Assembly (NCBI RefSeq): GCF_001571285.1
Contig: NZ_BCTM01000003.1
Coordinates: 62,001 to 126,000, forward strand
Source: Kluyvera cryocrescens NBRC 102467
GTDB taxonomy: Bacteria > Pseudomonadota > Gammaproteobacteria > Enterobacterales > Enterobacteriaceae
DNA length: 64,000 nucleotides
Direction of reading: 5' to 3'
Every line of letters starts with the position of its first letter. Positions within the stretch are counted from its first letter, which is position 1. Shown here one piece after another: positions 26,494 to 35,204 of the stretch. The position numbers and the translations under genes were made by a program. Below the pieces are notes generated by a model. The model was given only the letters and a program-made list of their open reading frames with translations. It searched no databases and had not been told where the DNA came from.

Positions 26494-27435
26494 TTAAGGC
26501 GATATTAATTCATCTTGCGATTGCGCTGGGGATAAATGGCTTAGTTTCTGCAGCATAAAATCAATGAATGCTCTTGTTTTGGCCGGCAGGTAGCGCCTGT
26601 TTGCATAAATGACGAACAATTGCAGTGGAGCCGCAGGCAGTTCACACTCAATCTCGATTAACCGCCCATCATTAATGTAAGGCTGGCAGGCTTGTTTCGA
26701 AAGAATGGCAAAGCCAATGCCAGCAAGCGCAGCGCGTCCCGCCATCTCGCCACTGTTGACCCGATAATGTCCCTTGACCTTAATGGTCGCGAATTCGCCC
26801 TTTTTATTCACGAACTGCCAAGGCGCGCCTTTCAGTGCACTTACCGTAGTAATACAGGGTAATTCTGCAAATTTCTGAATAGTGGAAGGGGTACCATAAC
26901 GTTGGATGATTGAGGGGGCGGCAACAACGGTGCAGGGGATGGTCATCAGATGGCGGGCGATGTAATCACTGTCATCCATCTGGCCACGGGTAATAATGAC
27001 CGCTAAATCCAGCTCTTCGCGTAGAGATTCAAAACCTGACAAATTCGTGACGCAACTGATCTCAAGCTCCGGATACTGACAGGCAAAATCAGCCACTACA
27101 GACCCCAACAATGCAGGGCCTATTTCATTGGGAATACAGAGGCGTAACGGGCCTTTGAGCTGCATTTGCCGCAGCGTTAACTCTGTTTCAGTTTGCTCAA
27201 GCGCCTCCAGTAATGGTTTCGCTCGGGTGTAGAGTAGGTGCCCCGCTTCGGTGAGCTTCATATGCCGGGTGCTGCGCTCCAGGAGCTTAAGATTCAGTTT
27301 CTCTTCTAACTGAGAAATAGAGCGGCTTACATTTGATGTCGGCATTTCAAGGGCTTTTGCGGCGCTGACAAAGCTTTCGCCTTCCACCACCGCAATGAAG
27401 ACTTTCAGGGTATTAAAATCAAGAGCCGGACGCAT
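26494..27435 (-). CDS. LysR-family regulator divergent from an MFS transporter
   Basis: The 313-residue protein starts MRPALDFNTLKVFIAVVEGE at ATG 27435 (GGGAGA upstream), with a winged helix and a LysR effector domain (LCIPNEIGPALLGSVVADFA). It ends with a short polar tail. It is divergent from the MFS gene (105 bp between starts), which is the likely target. Confidence 0.87.
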   Translation of the reverse strand: MRPALDFNTLKVFIAVVEGESFVSAAKALEMPTSNVSRSISQLEEKLNLKLLERSTRHMKLTEAGHLLYTRAKPLLEALEQTETELTLRQMQLKGPLRLCIPNEIGPALLGSVVADFACQYPELEISCVTNLSGFESLREELDLAVIITRGQMDDSDYIARHLMTIPCTVVAAPSIIQRYGTPSTIQKFAELPCITTVSALKGAPWQFVNKKGEFATIKVKGHYRVNSGEMAGRAALAGIGFAILSKQACQPYINDGRLIEIECELPAAPLQLFVIYANRRYLPAKTRAFIDFMLQKLSHLSPAQSQDELISP

Positions 27436-27539
27436 CGATTCTCCCATAAATGATAATAATAAATGTCATTTCTACCATCTAATGTGCGCTATTGATAGCA
27501 GTTAAACTCCTATATCTTTCATTTCTGGAGCTGCGCGCT

Positions 27540-28757
27540 ATGCCACCGGTTACACAGACGTTTGATCCGAAAACCCTGATGCGGATAGCCATTGTCATGG
27601 CATTTATCCAGTTCACTAATGCACTGGAATATATGTTGTTCAACCCGGTATTTGCGTTTATGGCGGCAGACTTCGCCGTACCCGTATCGTACTCAGGCTA
27701 TGTATCCGGTATGTACACATTAGGGGCCGTTTTGTCAGGAGTTATCGCGTTTTACTGGATCGGGCGTTGTAATCAAAAACGGTTTTTATTCGCCAATATG
27801 GCCCTGTTAGGGGTTCTGACGCTGTTGACGGTATACACGTCCAGTTTTCGTTTTCTGCTTACGCTGCGGTTTTGTGCCGGATTGGTGGGCGGTACGACAA
27901 TGGGGGTAGGGGTTGGTATATTGATAAACCTTGCCCCTGCTAATCTGCGCGGAAAAATGCTAGCGGCGGTGATTGCATCATTTTCGATGGTCAGTATCGT
28001 CGGGATGCCCGCGATATTATTTATGTGCACACATTATGGTTGGCATATCGCTTTGTCGTTAATCAGTCTTCTGTGTCTATTGGCGCTGCCGCTGATTCAC
28101 TTTATCATTCCCCAGGACCCTGTTTCTTCTGCCACGCTACATAAGCCGTCTCTTGATAGAGATACTCTGCTTTTTGCCTCCAGTAATGCGCTGGTACAAT
28201 TTAGCCCAATGCTGGTTATTCCTATACTGGTCCCCTTGATGACCCAACTATTGGGTGCGTCACAAGACCAGCTACCATGGTTTTTCTTTTGCGGAGGTGT
28301 TACCGGTTACCTATCTACCAAAATAACGGGTGTATTAACTTCCCGGTTTTCCGCTGTGGTTCTGGCGAGCGCATCAACCTTCGTATTGATACTGAGCTTA
28401 CTTATCCCTATGCTGGGTTATCACCTGGCGGCATTATTTATTACCGTTTTTCTCGGCGCTTCATATAGCCGTCTGGTTTCATCGTCAACGGTTTCAATTC
28501 AGTTTCCGCAGGACAGGCAAAGGGCGGGGTTCTCATCACTGCAAACATCAATAATGTATTTGATGACATCCGCTGCATTTTTTCTGTCCGCTCTTCTATT
28601 ACCCGATAACGGAATAATCACAGCTCAAAATATTCATCTGTTGCTGGTGGTATGTGCAATTTCCGCATCAGGCTTCCCCATTGTGGTGGTTATTTTGCAA
28701 AAGAAACTGGTAAAACGGGCTCTTCAGTCTGATAGGAATAAAGTCATTGATACGTAG
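27540..28757 (+). CDS. MFS transporter (DHA1-like, 12 membrane helices)
   Basis: The 405-residue protein has about 12 hydrophobic helices, with a motif-A-like loop after helix 2 (YWIGRCNQKRFLFANM) in place of the usual GxLaDrxGRr, so that motif is weakly conserved. It is AraJ/YdhP-like in size. ATG 27540 with TGGAG upstream is preferred over an in-frame start at 27492, since the extension is unlike other MFS N-termini. Likely an efflux pump controlled by the divergent LysR; the substrate is unknown. Confidence 0.86.
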   Translation: MPPVTQTFDPKTLMRIAIVMAFIQFTNALEYMLFNPVFAFMAADFAVPVSYSGYVSGMYTLGAVLSGVIAFYWIGRCNQKRFLFANMALLGVLTLLTVYTSSFRFLLTLRFCAGLVGGTTMGVGVGILINLAPANLRGKMLAAVIASFSMVSIVGMPAILFMCTHYGWHIALSLISLLCLLALPLIHFIIPQDPVSSATLHKPSLDRDTLLFASSNALVQFSPMLVIPILVPLMTQLLGASQDQLPWFFFCGGVTGYLSTKITGVLTSRFSAVVLASASTFVLILSLLIPMLGYHLAALFITVFLGASYSRLVSSSTVSIQFPQDRQRAGFSSLQTSIMYLMTSAAFFLSALLLPDNGIITAQNIHLLLVVCAISASGFPIVVVILQKKLVKRALQSDRNKVIDT

Positions 28758-28820
28758 GATATGATGAGTACGCAGTAGTTTATTACTGCCGTATTCTCCC
28801 CCTTTGCGGATCCCAGTATG

Positions 28821-28855
28821 CAAAAAAGCCGTGAGCAGCGTTCTGCTTACGGCTT
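28821..28855 (-). terminator. Terminator of the yebG-like gene
   Basis: A 13-bp stem (28826-28838 with 28843-28855, one G-T pair, loop CGTT) lies 29 bp beyond the yebG-like stop. The A-run 28822-28827 gives a U-tract on the minus-strand transcript. Confidence 0.8.
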
Positions 28856-28883
28856 GTCATACGGCAATGCTGCGCACTGTTAT

Positions 28884-29201
28884 TCAGGCCGCGTTAACGG
28901 CTCTGATTTTTGTACTGCCAGCCGCCTCTGATTCTGGAATATCTGCATCCGGTGGGGGAGCGAGTTCAGGAAGCTTGCTGGTCCGCAGAACATGCTGCAC
29001 GGCCACTTTTTGCTCAGCAAGATACAGACCAAGATCCTCGGCCTGCGTTTCATCCATCGGCATCCCGCTTTGCATCAGCAAGTCGGTGAACGCTTCTGCC
29101 ATGTCGAGCAACCTGTCATAAGCATCAGCCTCTTTCTTACTGGCAAATGTCATTTTCTCTTCACCTTTTCTTACGACAACAAATTTTGTTTCAACAGCCA
29201 T
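28884..29201 (-). CDS. yebG: YebG-like DNA damage-inducible protein
   Basis: The 105-residue protein begins MAVETKFVVVRKGEEKMTF.SKKEADAYD and has LAEQK in the middle, closely following E. coli YebG (96 residues), an SOS-regulated protein of unknown function. A LexA-type box lies 16 bp upstream of the start. E. coli yebG sits next to purT, so this location is different, and it may be a second, diverged copy; the C-terminal 25 residues differ from what I recall. It is a single-gene unit with its own terminator. Confidence 0.85.
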   Translation of the reverse strand: MAVETKFVVVRKGEEKMTFASKKEADAYDRLLDMAEAFTDLLMQSGMPMDETQAEDLGLYLAEQKVAVQHVLRTSKLPELAPPPDADIPESEAAGSTKIRAVNAA

Positions 29202-29214
29202 TATTTGCCCCTTG

Positions 29215-29234
29215 CACTGTAATTATATCCAGTA
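29215..29234 (-). promoter_or_regulatory. LexA (SOS) box upstream of the yebG-like gene
   Basis: On the minus strand the sequence is TACTGGATATAATTACAGTG, with the required CTG-N10-CAG core (plus-strand 29217-29232) and an AT-rich middle. It lies 16-31 bp before the start codon, where LexA would block transcription. Confidence 0.85.
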
Positions 29235-29387
29235 TACCCGTTTTGGCTCTACGTTGCAGGGAAAAATGTGCATGGATAAGCTGTTAATTACTATTAGCCG
29301 GTGAAGGAAAGAGGGCGCTAGTTATGCAATGAGCGAGAAGCGGAAGTAGAGGGCCATCTGTAGTGTAGTCACAGGCTGACCCGTTCT

Positions 29388-29595
29388 TTAAAACGTAAGA
29401 TGCTGGTTTTCCTGCTTCAATCTGAAGCCGCGCTCCGAAATGATTGCCCGCAGCTTTTCTCGTCCACCCATGTAATCCATACTGGTCGCTGATTCGACAA
29501 CCGAACCCTGCCAGGTCTTAGCACGGAAGGCCTGATATAACGCTTCACATAAAAAAACAGCTGTCTGGTCCGAGCTGAGTAGACCTAATTTCTAC
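29388..29595 (-). pseudogene. C-terminal fragment of an unknown protein
   Basis: The minus strand is open for about 68 codons and reads LSSDQTAVFLCEALYQAF, then RAKTWQGSVVESATSMDY and MGGREKLRAIISERGFRLKQ, before a TAA at 29388-29390. There is no plausible start codon or ribosome site; a TAG precedes the open stretch. The peptide looks protein-like (amphipathic helices, no odd bias), so it is probably the tail of a truncated gene. I do not recognise the family. Confidence 0.4.
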
Positions 29596-29770
29596 ATTAG
29601 GTGTGCTGGCGGTATAAAATCGTCATATTTGTTTTACTGGGCGTCGGTCTTACTGGACATCAAGCGGCAGTAAAATTGATGAAGAAGGTCTATGCCTGGC
29701 TTTAGCGCCAATAGCCATTCAGACGCCGATCCTTTAGGGGATCCCGTCCGATTACATTGGCTTGTTATCT

Positions 29771-29995
29771 CTATCTCAGTAAAAATTGAATCAGTTGAGT
29801 AATAAAATATGCCGTTGCGGCGATTTGCAGTAACCGGAATCCCCACCTGAGATAGCGCCATTCATGGCGTTCCCTGGCATCAGCTTCTTCAATTGCAGGT
29901 GCCGAACGCTTGGTTTTCTTTTCTCTGAATTCATGGATAACCCATAGGACAAGAATAAAGGTGATGAGGGTTTTCTGAAGAATGAGAATATTCAT
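29771..29995 (-). CDS. Small two-helix membrane protein, unknown
   Basis: The 74-residue protein has a hydrophobic segment at 8-20 (TLITFILVLWVIH), a charged middle (EFREKKTKRSAPAIEEADARERHEWR shortened in type), and a second hydrophobic stretch near the end (LLQIAATAYFITQLIQFLL). GGAG lies nine bases before ATG 29995, supporting expression. No family is recognised and the neighbours give no hint. It could be a small stress-type membrane peptide. Confidence 0.5.
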   Translation of the reverse strand: MNILILQKTLITFILVLWVIHEFREKKTKRSAPAIEEADARERHEWRYLRWGFRLLQIAATAYFITQLIQFLLR

Positions 29996-30241
29996 AAAGC
30001 GTGACTCCGGCCTATCGGTAGAGACAGACAGAATAAGTGAACAATATTAACGTTGCTACTCATAAATCCGCGAGGAACACTCACTTTCGCCTTAACTGGG
30101 CATTGACGTGATTCTATAAACTGCACAGGGAGAGATTGTTGATACACAGTCGTTAATGCGAAAAATCTGACGGACCTTTGGCAGACTTCCTCACGTGTCA
30201 TTTTCTATGCTACTTTCATTTTTATTTGCAGAAATGAAGCG

Positions 30242-31009
30242 ATGACCACCAGCATTCAGTTTAACTTTTCAACGCGCCCATTGATTCCTTTGGCTCATGA
30301 TTATCCTCACGGGGCGGCTGAACCCTGGCACAGCCATGATTGCGCCCAGTTACTGCATACGCTCAGTGGTGTGGTAAGGGTAGAAACAGAGCAGGGACAT
30401 TGGATTGTCCCACCCAGTCGGGGCGTATGGCTGCCAGCGGGTACGCATCATCGCCTGAAAGCCACAGGGCAGGTTGCTGCCAGAACGTTGTTTATCGACC
30501 CTTTTGCCCGAGCCGACTTACCCTCGGTTTGTCAGGTCGTGCAGATTTCAGATTTGCTTCGGGAGTTGATCATCAATTCGTTATCGCTGCCTGCGCAATA
30601 CGATGCTGGCACCCGGGAAGAAAGAATCTACGAGCTTATTCTTGATGAAATCCGCGTAATGAATGTGCTGCCGTTTAATCTTCCGGAACCGCAGACGCCT
30701 GCACTACAAACACTGTGTCGCCATATTCAGAACGAACCGGGTAAGTCCTGGACCGCAGCAGTGGCCGCGTCCCAGCTCAACATGAGCGAAAGAACGTTGT
30801 TACGGCAATTCCGTAAACAAACGGGCCTTTCATTCAGCGAGTGGGTGCGGCGGGCAAAACTGATGATTGCGCTGACTTATCTTGCTCAAGGGCAATCGGT
30901 TTTACGCGTGGCTTTGGATCTTGGATATGAAAGCCACAGCGCATTTAGTGCCATGTTTCGGCGTATCCTTGGGGCTTCTCCAAGCGATTACTTTCAGTCA
31001 CGCGAATAA
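30242..31009 (+). CDS. AraC-family regulator (cupin plus HTH)
   Basis: The 255-residue protein has an AraC_binding cupin (EPWHSHDCAQLLHTLSGVVRV, PPSRGVWLPAGTHHRL) and two C-terminal HTH motifs (VAASQLNMSERTLLRQFRKQTG, VALDLGYESHSAFSAMFRRILG). This is the NimR/YdiP-like short AraC type, which often controls an adjacent efflux pump; no pump gene is adjacent here. Its last 16 bp overlap the 3' end of the convergent leuA-like gene. Confidence 0.85.
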   Translation: MTTSIQFNFSTRPLIPLAHDYPHGAAEPWHSHDCAQLLHTLSGVVRVETEQGHWIVPPSRGVWLPAGTHHRLKATGQVAARTLFIDPFARADLPSVCQVVQISDLLRELIINSLSLPAQYDAGTREERIYELILDEIRVMNVLPFNLPEPQTPALQTLCRHIQNEPGKSWTAAVAASQLNMSERTLLRQFRKQTGLSFSEWVRRAKLMIALTYLAQGQSVLRVALDLGYESHSAFSAMFRRILGASPSDYFQSRE

Positions 31010-32664
31010 AGCGGCAGCGCATTCAGCAATGCCTGCAATGACGCGCGCGCAACATCATTGTCGATGCACACTCCCCAGCGGCTTTCGCCATCCGCAAAGG
31101 TGCAGTGAATATACGCGACAGACCGGCTCTCGTTGTGCCTGCCTAACGTATGTTCATGATAGTCTTCAATCGCAAAGGTTAGCTTGAACCGTGATTTCAG
31201 CGCATCGGCAGCAGCAGACAGCAACCCATTACCTTTGCCATTGAGCTGAATAATTCCTTCGGTTGTTTGGATCCGCGCGCGAAGCGAATTTCCACCGTCT
31301 TCCAAACTTTCGCTGCGGTACTCCAGCAATTGCCATCCGGCCGTTTGATGGCCAGTGTACAACTTGCGGAACAAAAGCCAGATATCAGCCAGCGTCATTT
31401 CGTGCCCCCCTCGGTCGGTCTGCCTCTGAACGTGCTGGCTAAAGTCCTGCTGTAATCGACGTGGCAGTTTAAGGCCATGATTTTGTTCCAGTATCCACGC
31501 ACCCCCGCTTTTTCCTGACTGGCTATTGACGCGTATGACCGCTTCGTAGCTACAGCCAATATCGTTGGGATCAACGGGAAGATAAGGCATCTCCCAGCGT
31601 TCGGATGCGGATTGTTGTCGCGCCGTAAATCCTTTTTTGATGGCGTCCTGGTGTGAACCCGAAAAGGCAGTAAAAGCGAGTTTCCCGGCATACGGATGAC
31701 GGGGATGAACGGGCAATTGGTTACATTGTTCCACCTGCTCAACGACGTGTTTCATATCACTAAAATCCAGCTTCGGGTTAATCCCCTGGCTGTAGAGATT
31801 CATTGCCAGCGTGACCAGACACACGTTCCCGGTGCGTTCACCGTTACCAAACAGACACCCTTCAACGCGGTCAGCTCCTGCGAGCATGGCCAGTTCCGCA
31901 CTGGCGACACCGCCTCCGCGGTCATTGTGAGGATGCACGCTGATACACACGGCGTGGCGTCGTGAAAAATGGCAGCAGAAATACTCGATCTGATCGGCGT
32001 ACACATTTGGCGTGTTGACCTCAACGGTCGCCGGCAGATTAATGATCATCGGCCTTTCAGGAGCAGGCTCCCAGACATCGGCTACCGCTTCACAAATTTG
32101 CAGGGCAAATTCAGGTTCAGTAAAACAAAATGTTTCCGGGGAGTATTCATAACTCCACCGGGTCTGCGGATTGGCTTCACACAGCGCGCGAATTTTTTGT
32201 GTCGCACTAACGGCCAGTTGGATGATTTCTTGTTTGCTTTGACGGAACACCAGTTGACGGAACAGGGGGGCAGTGGCGTTATACAGATGCACCGTGGCAC
32301 TAGCCGCACCATCAAGCGAGGCGAATGTCCGTTCAATCAGCTCAGAGCGAGCCTGCGTTAACACCTGAATTGTGACATCTTTGGGGATCAGATTGTCTTC
32401 AATCAGTTGGCGAACAAACTGGAAATCTGTCTCTGACGCGGCCGGAAAAGCTACTTCAATCTCCTTGAAGCCACATTTGAGCAGCAGTTCCCAAAAGCGT
32501 AACTTCCGTGCCGAATCCATGGGTTCAGCCAGCGCCTGATTGCCGTCGCGCAGGTCGGTAGAAAGCCAGCGTGGGGCGTGCGTCATACGTTTATTCGGCC
32601 ACTGGCGGTCGGGCAGTTCAATGGGAATAGGTGGGGAATATTTGCGCGAGGGTTCTTGTAACAT
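30994..32664 (-). CDS. leuA: 2-Isopropylmalate synthase, long (LeuA2) form
   Basis: The 556-residue protein has the DRE-TIM core (LSTDLRDGNQALAEPMD, VHPHNDRGGGVASAELA, EGCLFGNGERTGNVCL) and a C-terminal LeuA allosteric domain. This layout is the actinobacterial/pseudomonad-like long synthase, not the ~520-residue E. coli LeuA, whose gene sits in leuABCD. It condenses acetyl-CoA with a 2-oxo acid, normally 2-oxoisovalerate. Start 32664 has AGGAGAG upstream and matches family N-termini. The frame stays open for 57 more codons upstream, including a hydrophobic stretch. No leuBCD genes are adjacent, so it may act on a different oxo acid or as a backup. Confidence 0.87.
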   Translation of the reverse strand: MLQEPSRKYSPPIPIELPDRQWPNKRMTHAPRWLSTDLRDGNQALAEPMDSARKLRFWELLLKCGFKEIEVAFPAASETDFQFVRQLIEDNLIPKDVTIQVLTQARSELIERTFASLDGAASATVHLYNATAPLFRQLVFRQSKQEIIQLAVSATQKIRALCEANPQTRWSYEYSPETFCFTEPEFALQICEAVADVWEPAPERPMIINLPATVEVNTPNVYADQIEYFCCHFSRRHAVCISVHPHNDRGGGVASAELAMLAGADRVEGCLFGNGERTGNVCLVTLAMNLYSQGINPKLDFSDMKHVVEQVEQCNQLPVHPRHPYAGKLAFTAFSGSHQDAIKKGFTARQQSASERWEMPYLPVDPNDIGCSYEAVIRVNSQSGKSGGAWILEQNHGLKLPRRLQQDFSQHVQRQTDRGGHEMTLADIWLLFRKLYTGHQTAGWQLLEYRSESLEDGGNSLRARIQTTEGIIQLNGKGNGLLSAAADALKSRFKLTFAIEDYHEHTLGRHNESRSVAYIHCTFADGESRWGVCIDNDVARASLQALLNALPLYSRD

Positions 32665-33067
32665 GTTGTCTCTCCTTTGTGTTTGAACTCCTTTATCCTG
32701 CGTAATCAGAATAGGGAATACCGACGCAAAGATGACAACCTGTGTAGCGAAACCGCCAATAAATTGGCCGGCATTTATGCCAACATGATTCACATTGATT
32801 GATGAAGGGGGCTGACTGATGGTGATTATTGTCATTACCCTAAATCGTGACTTGTTGCACTTCTGCGAGCAAAAGAATAGGGGCTAACCATGAACCGTTC
32901 AGGCATGAGCTTGAGGCGAGACGATGCTCCATACCTCAACTTAAAATAGGATGACAAATAGCCGATGGCAACTAATAATTATTTATTATGTCTAGCAACA
33001 GGGGGAAGCGATATCGTGTGTTACTATAATGAAAGTGGCATTTTGAGGGGTTGGGGATTATAAATTT
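32665..33067. other. Divergent control region between leuA-like and DUF3290 genes
   Basis: These 403 bases hold no independent gene. The minus strand continues the leuA frame up to 32835 with a hydrophobic segment (GQFIGGFATQVVIFASVFPI); this could be a leader or an alternative N-terminus. The right half (32940-33067) is AT-rich and must contain the DUF3290 promoter; GAGGGGTTGGGG lies shortly before ATG 33068. Confidence 0.5.
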
Positions 33068-33514
33068 ATGAGATTTTATGGCATCGCTTATCTACAAACG
33101 CAGTCTAATATCAATGATTATTTGAAGTACATCATTATATTCAGCGCGTTATTTATCCTAATCGTTGTTTTTAGCCTGTATATGCGTCATCGTTTGCAAA
33201 CTAAATATCGTGATTTAACGATCATAGTCTTCTTGTTCTTACTCTTCATTTCTGGTGTTCAGTACGCAGATTATACCGACAGCCAAAATATACACTCCCA
33301 ATCATCGCAAATGGTTAATTTTGTTAGGCTACTATCACATGAAAAAAACGTGAGCATGGACTCAATATTTTCCAGTTCAGTCCAGCTCTCGGATGGCATT
33401 ATCGTTAAGATTAATGATGTTTATTATCGCGTCAACTTAAGCCCGGATCAAAAAACATACAGCTTAGTTGAAGTATCGTTAGTAAACCCAGACATAGAAA
33501 TCATCAAGAGTTGA
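33068..33514 (+). CDS. DUF3290 family membrane protein
   Basis: The 148-residue protein has two membrane helices (about 20-42, YIIIFSALFILIVVFSLY, and 50-65, LTIIVFLFLLFISGVQYA) and a C-terminal extracytoplasmic domain of about 80 residues. It fits the DUF3290 family, whose genes are commonly paired with DUF421/YetF genes, best known in Firmicutes. Function unknown. The next gene starts 9 bp downstream. The pair is AT-rich compared with the flanks, suggesting transfer. Confidence 0.8.
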   Translation: MRFYGIAYLQTQSNINDYLKYIIIFSALFILIVVFSLYMRHRLQTKYRDLTIIVFLFLLFISGVQYADYTDSQNIHSQSSQMVNFVRLLSHEKNVSMDSIFSSSVQLSDGIIVKINDVYYRVNLSPDQKTYSLVEVSLVNPDIEIIKS

Positions 33515-33523
33515 GGAGTGGCA

Positions 33524-34159
33524 ATGATAATTTATACACCTATTATTATAAAGTTGGGGCTGGGGATACTGTGCTTAATCGTTCAAATAAATCTCATGGG
33601 GAAGGGGAATCTGGCCCCGTCATCCGCAATGGATCAGGTTCAGAACTATGTGCTGGGGGGGATTATCGGTGGCGTAATTTACAATGAATCGATAACGGTA
33701 CTACAATTTGTTTTAGTGTTAATTATATGGACTTTTCTGGTCTTTGTTCTCAAGTTTTTAAAAGAGAATAATCGGTTGGTTAAAAGAATTATTGATGGCA
33801 AGCCTATTACTTTAGTACATAATGGCAGCGTTAATGTTAAGGAGTGTTTACGCAACGGTGTTTCTGCAAATGATTTAATGTTCAAGTTAAGAGCAAATGA
33901 TATTTATGAAATCGAACAGCTAAAACGTGTGGTGCTGGAACAGAACGGCCAGTTAACCATTATACAAAATGGTGATGAAAATATACGTTATCCAATTATT
34001 GTGGATGGTTTAGCCAACTACGATCTGCTCGAAATCCTTAACAAGGACAGCGACTGGTTAGAAAGTGAAGTGACAAAGCAAGGCTTCAATAAAATCAGTG
34101 AAGTCTATTTAGGTGAGTATTTGTCGGGTAAAATTAACTTATACGGATATGAAACATAA
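33524..34159 (+). CDS. DUF421/YetF-family membrane protein
   Basis: The 211-residue protein has three N-terminal hydrophobic helices (IIIKLGLGILCLIVQINLMG, YVLGGIIGGVIYNE, LVLIIWTFLVFVLKFL) and a cytoplasmic YetF domain with the hallmark GKPITLVHNGSVN and two-lobed repeats. ATG 33524 is favoured over GTG 33518 because AGGAG sits five bases before it. YetF-type proteins have been linked to spore and stress membrane functions in Bacillus; the role here is unknown. It forms an operon with the DUF3290 gene. Confidence 0.82.
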   Translation: MIIYTPIIIKLGLGILCLIVQINLMGKGNLAPSSAMDQVQNYVLGGIIGGVIYNESITVLQFVLVLIIWTFLVFVLKFLKENNRLVKRIIDGKPITLVHNGSVNVKECLRNGVSANDLMFKLRANDIYEIEQLKRVVLEQNGQLTIIQNGDENIRYPIIVDGLANYDLLEILNKDSDWLESEVTKQGFNKISEVYLGEYLSGKINLYGYET

Positions 34160-34535
34160 TATTCAAAACCCACTCACCTGTTATCCATCGCCAAATGGAA
34201 ATATCTTTCTATGGACGGTTCGGTGCCGGGAGTCTGCTGTTTCAGGAGGCTCTGCCACAGAACACGACCATCACCGTCAGCTTGTGGCAGTCAATTACCA
34301 GCGGCGAACCGAAAACCGAGCAAATTCACAAAGGCCAGGTACAGCAACATCTTGAGACTGGTCTACATCATTCCTGAAGTCTATCTCTATGTATCATCAT
34401 GAGTAAGAATGTCTTCTCAAGTACGTGCATTCATAGACTTTATGCTCGAAAAACGCTTGAAAGATTGAGAAAACTGTCTGGCGAATATCCTTCGCGATAG
34501 GTTTTAGCGCCAACGTCCGCGAAAGCGGTTAAGCG
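34160..34535. other. Gap with a short unrecognised reading frame
   Basis: These 376 bases contain a plus-strand frame of 60 codons (34195-34377) starting MEISFYGRFGAGSLLFQEA and including TTITVSLWQSITSGEPKTEQ. It lacks a clear ribosome site. The peptide reads like the N-terminus of a real protein cut short, so this may be a gene remnant. Nothing else is supported. Confidence 0.35.
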
Positions 34536-35108
34536 TTATTTCAATAGTTTTGACATCAGCTCAAAAAACATGGGCAGGTCACGGCAGAAAGAGAAGGATG
34601 GGTTGATCGCTTTACGCGCAATTAAACCGTCAATAAAGGCAAAAAGTATAATCGTGATCTCTTCCAGGCTCAGGTCCCGACGAAACTCTCCCGCGGCAAT
34701 GCCTTCCTTGATAATCCCCGCGATACTTTCCCGCATGATGGTGTCGCTGGATAGATACGTCTTTTGCAACTCGGGATTTCGCGCAGACTCCGCCATGATT
34801 TCAACCCACAGTTGATGGGTGACGGGATAGCCTACATCGCTAATGCATGACGTCACTTGCGCGCAAAGACGATCGAAATAAGTACCGTCGGATGGCGCAC
34901 TGTGTGCTGTCAACGCGGAGTTCTGCTCTTCAAGAACGATGGCTTTGATAAGGTCATCCTTGCTTTTGAAATACGTGTACATCGCACCCTGGCTGATCCC
35001 GGCCCGGGTAGAAATTTCACGTACGCTGGTCGCACTAAAGCCTTTTTCTGCAAAGCAGGCGGCGGCAGCGGTAATCAGCTTATGGTAGGTTTCTGTTTTC
35101 TTTAACAT
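34536..35108 (-). CDS. TetR/AcrR-family repressor
   Basis: The 190-residue protein has the TetR HTH (AAACFAEKGFSATSVREISTRAGISQGAMYTYFKSKDDLI in type, shortened) and an all-helical ligand domain. It lies 96 bp downstream of the arginase-fold gene on the same strand. A 20-bp palindrome in front of that gene is the probable operator, so the pair is likely one repressor-controlled, autoregulated operon. Confidence 0.9.
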   Translation of the reverse strand: MLKKTETYHKLITAAAACFAEKGFSATSVREISTRAGISQGAMYTYFKSKDDLIKAIVLEEQNSALTAHSAPSDGTYFDRLCAQVTSCISDVGYPVTHQLWVEIMAESARNPELQKTYLSSDTIMRESIAGIIKEGIAAGEFRRDLSLEEITIILFAFIDGLIARKAINPSFSFCRDLPMFFELMSKLLK

Positions 35109-35204
35109 ATCGACAATTATTATTATTCAGTTGCCCAGACTTTAACGTTCTTTTATCCCAGGAGCCAGCGTTGAACTCTGGAGTCTGGCTCCTAGAATAA
35201 GATG

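Larger units (their letters stand above)
29202..29770. other. Region without intact genes, carrying decayed fragments
   Basis: Apart from the LexA box, this 569-base stretch has no full gene. It contains a minus-strand fragment (29388-29595), a short plus-strand hydrophobic reading frame (29601-29705, 34 codons ending KLMKKVYAWL) without a ribosome site, and the inverted repeat ACCTAAT/ATTAGGT at 29583-29602. The composition is mixed, which suggests remains of a degraded insertion. Confidence 0.5.

Noticed and set aside
29634..29861. 75-codon minus-strand frame overlapping the small membrane protein gene
   Set aside because: It overlaps the better-supported frame at 29771-29995 and lacks a ribosome site and any recognisable feature.
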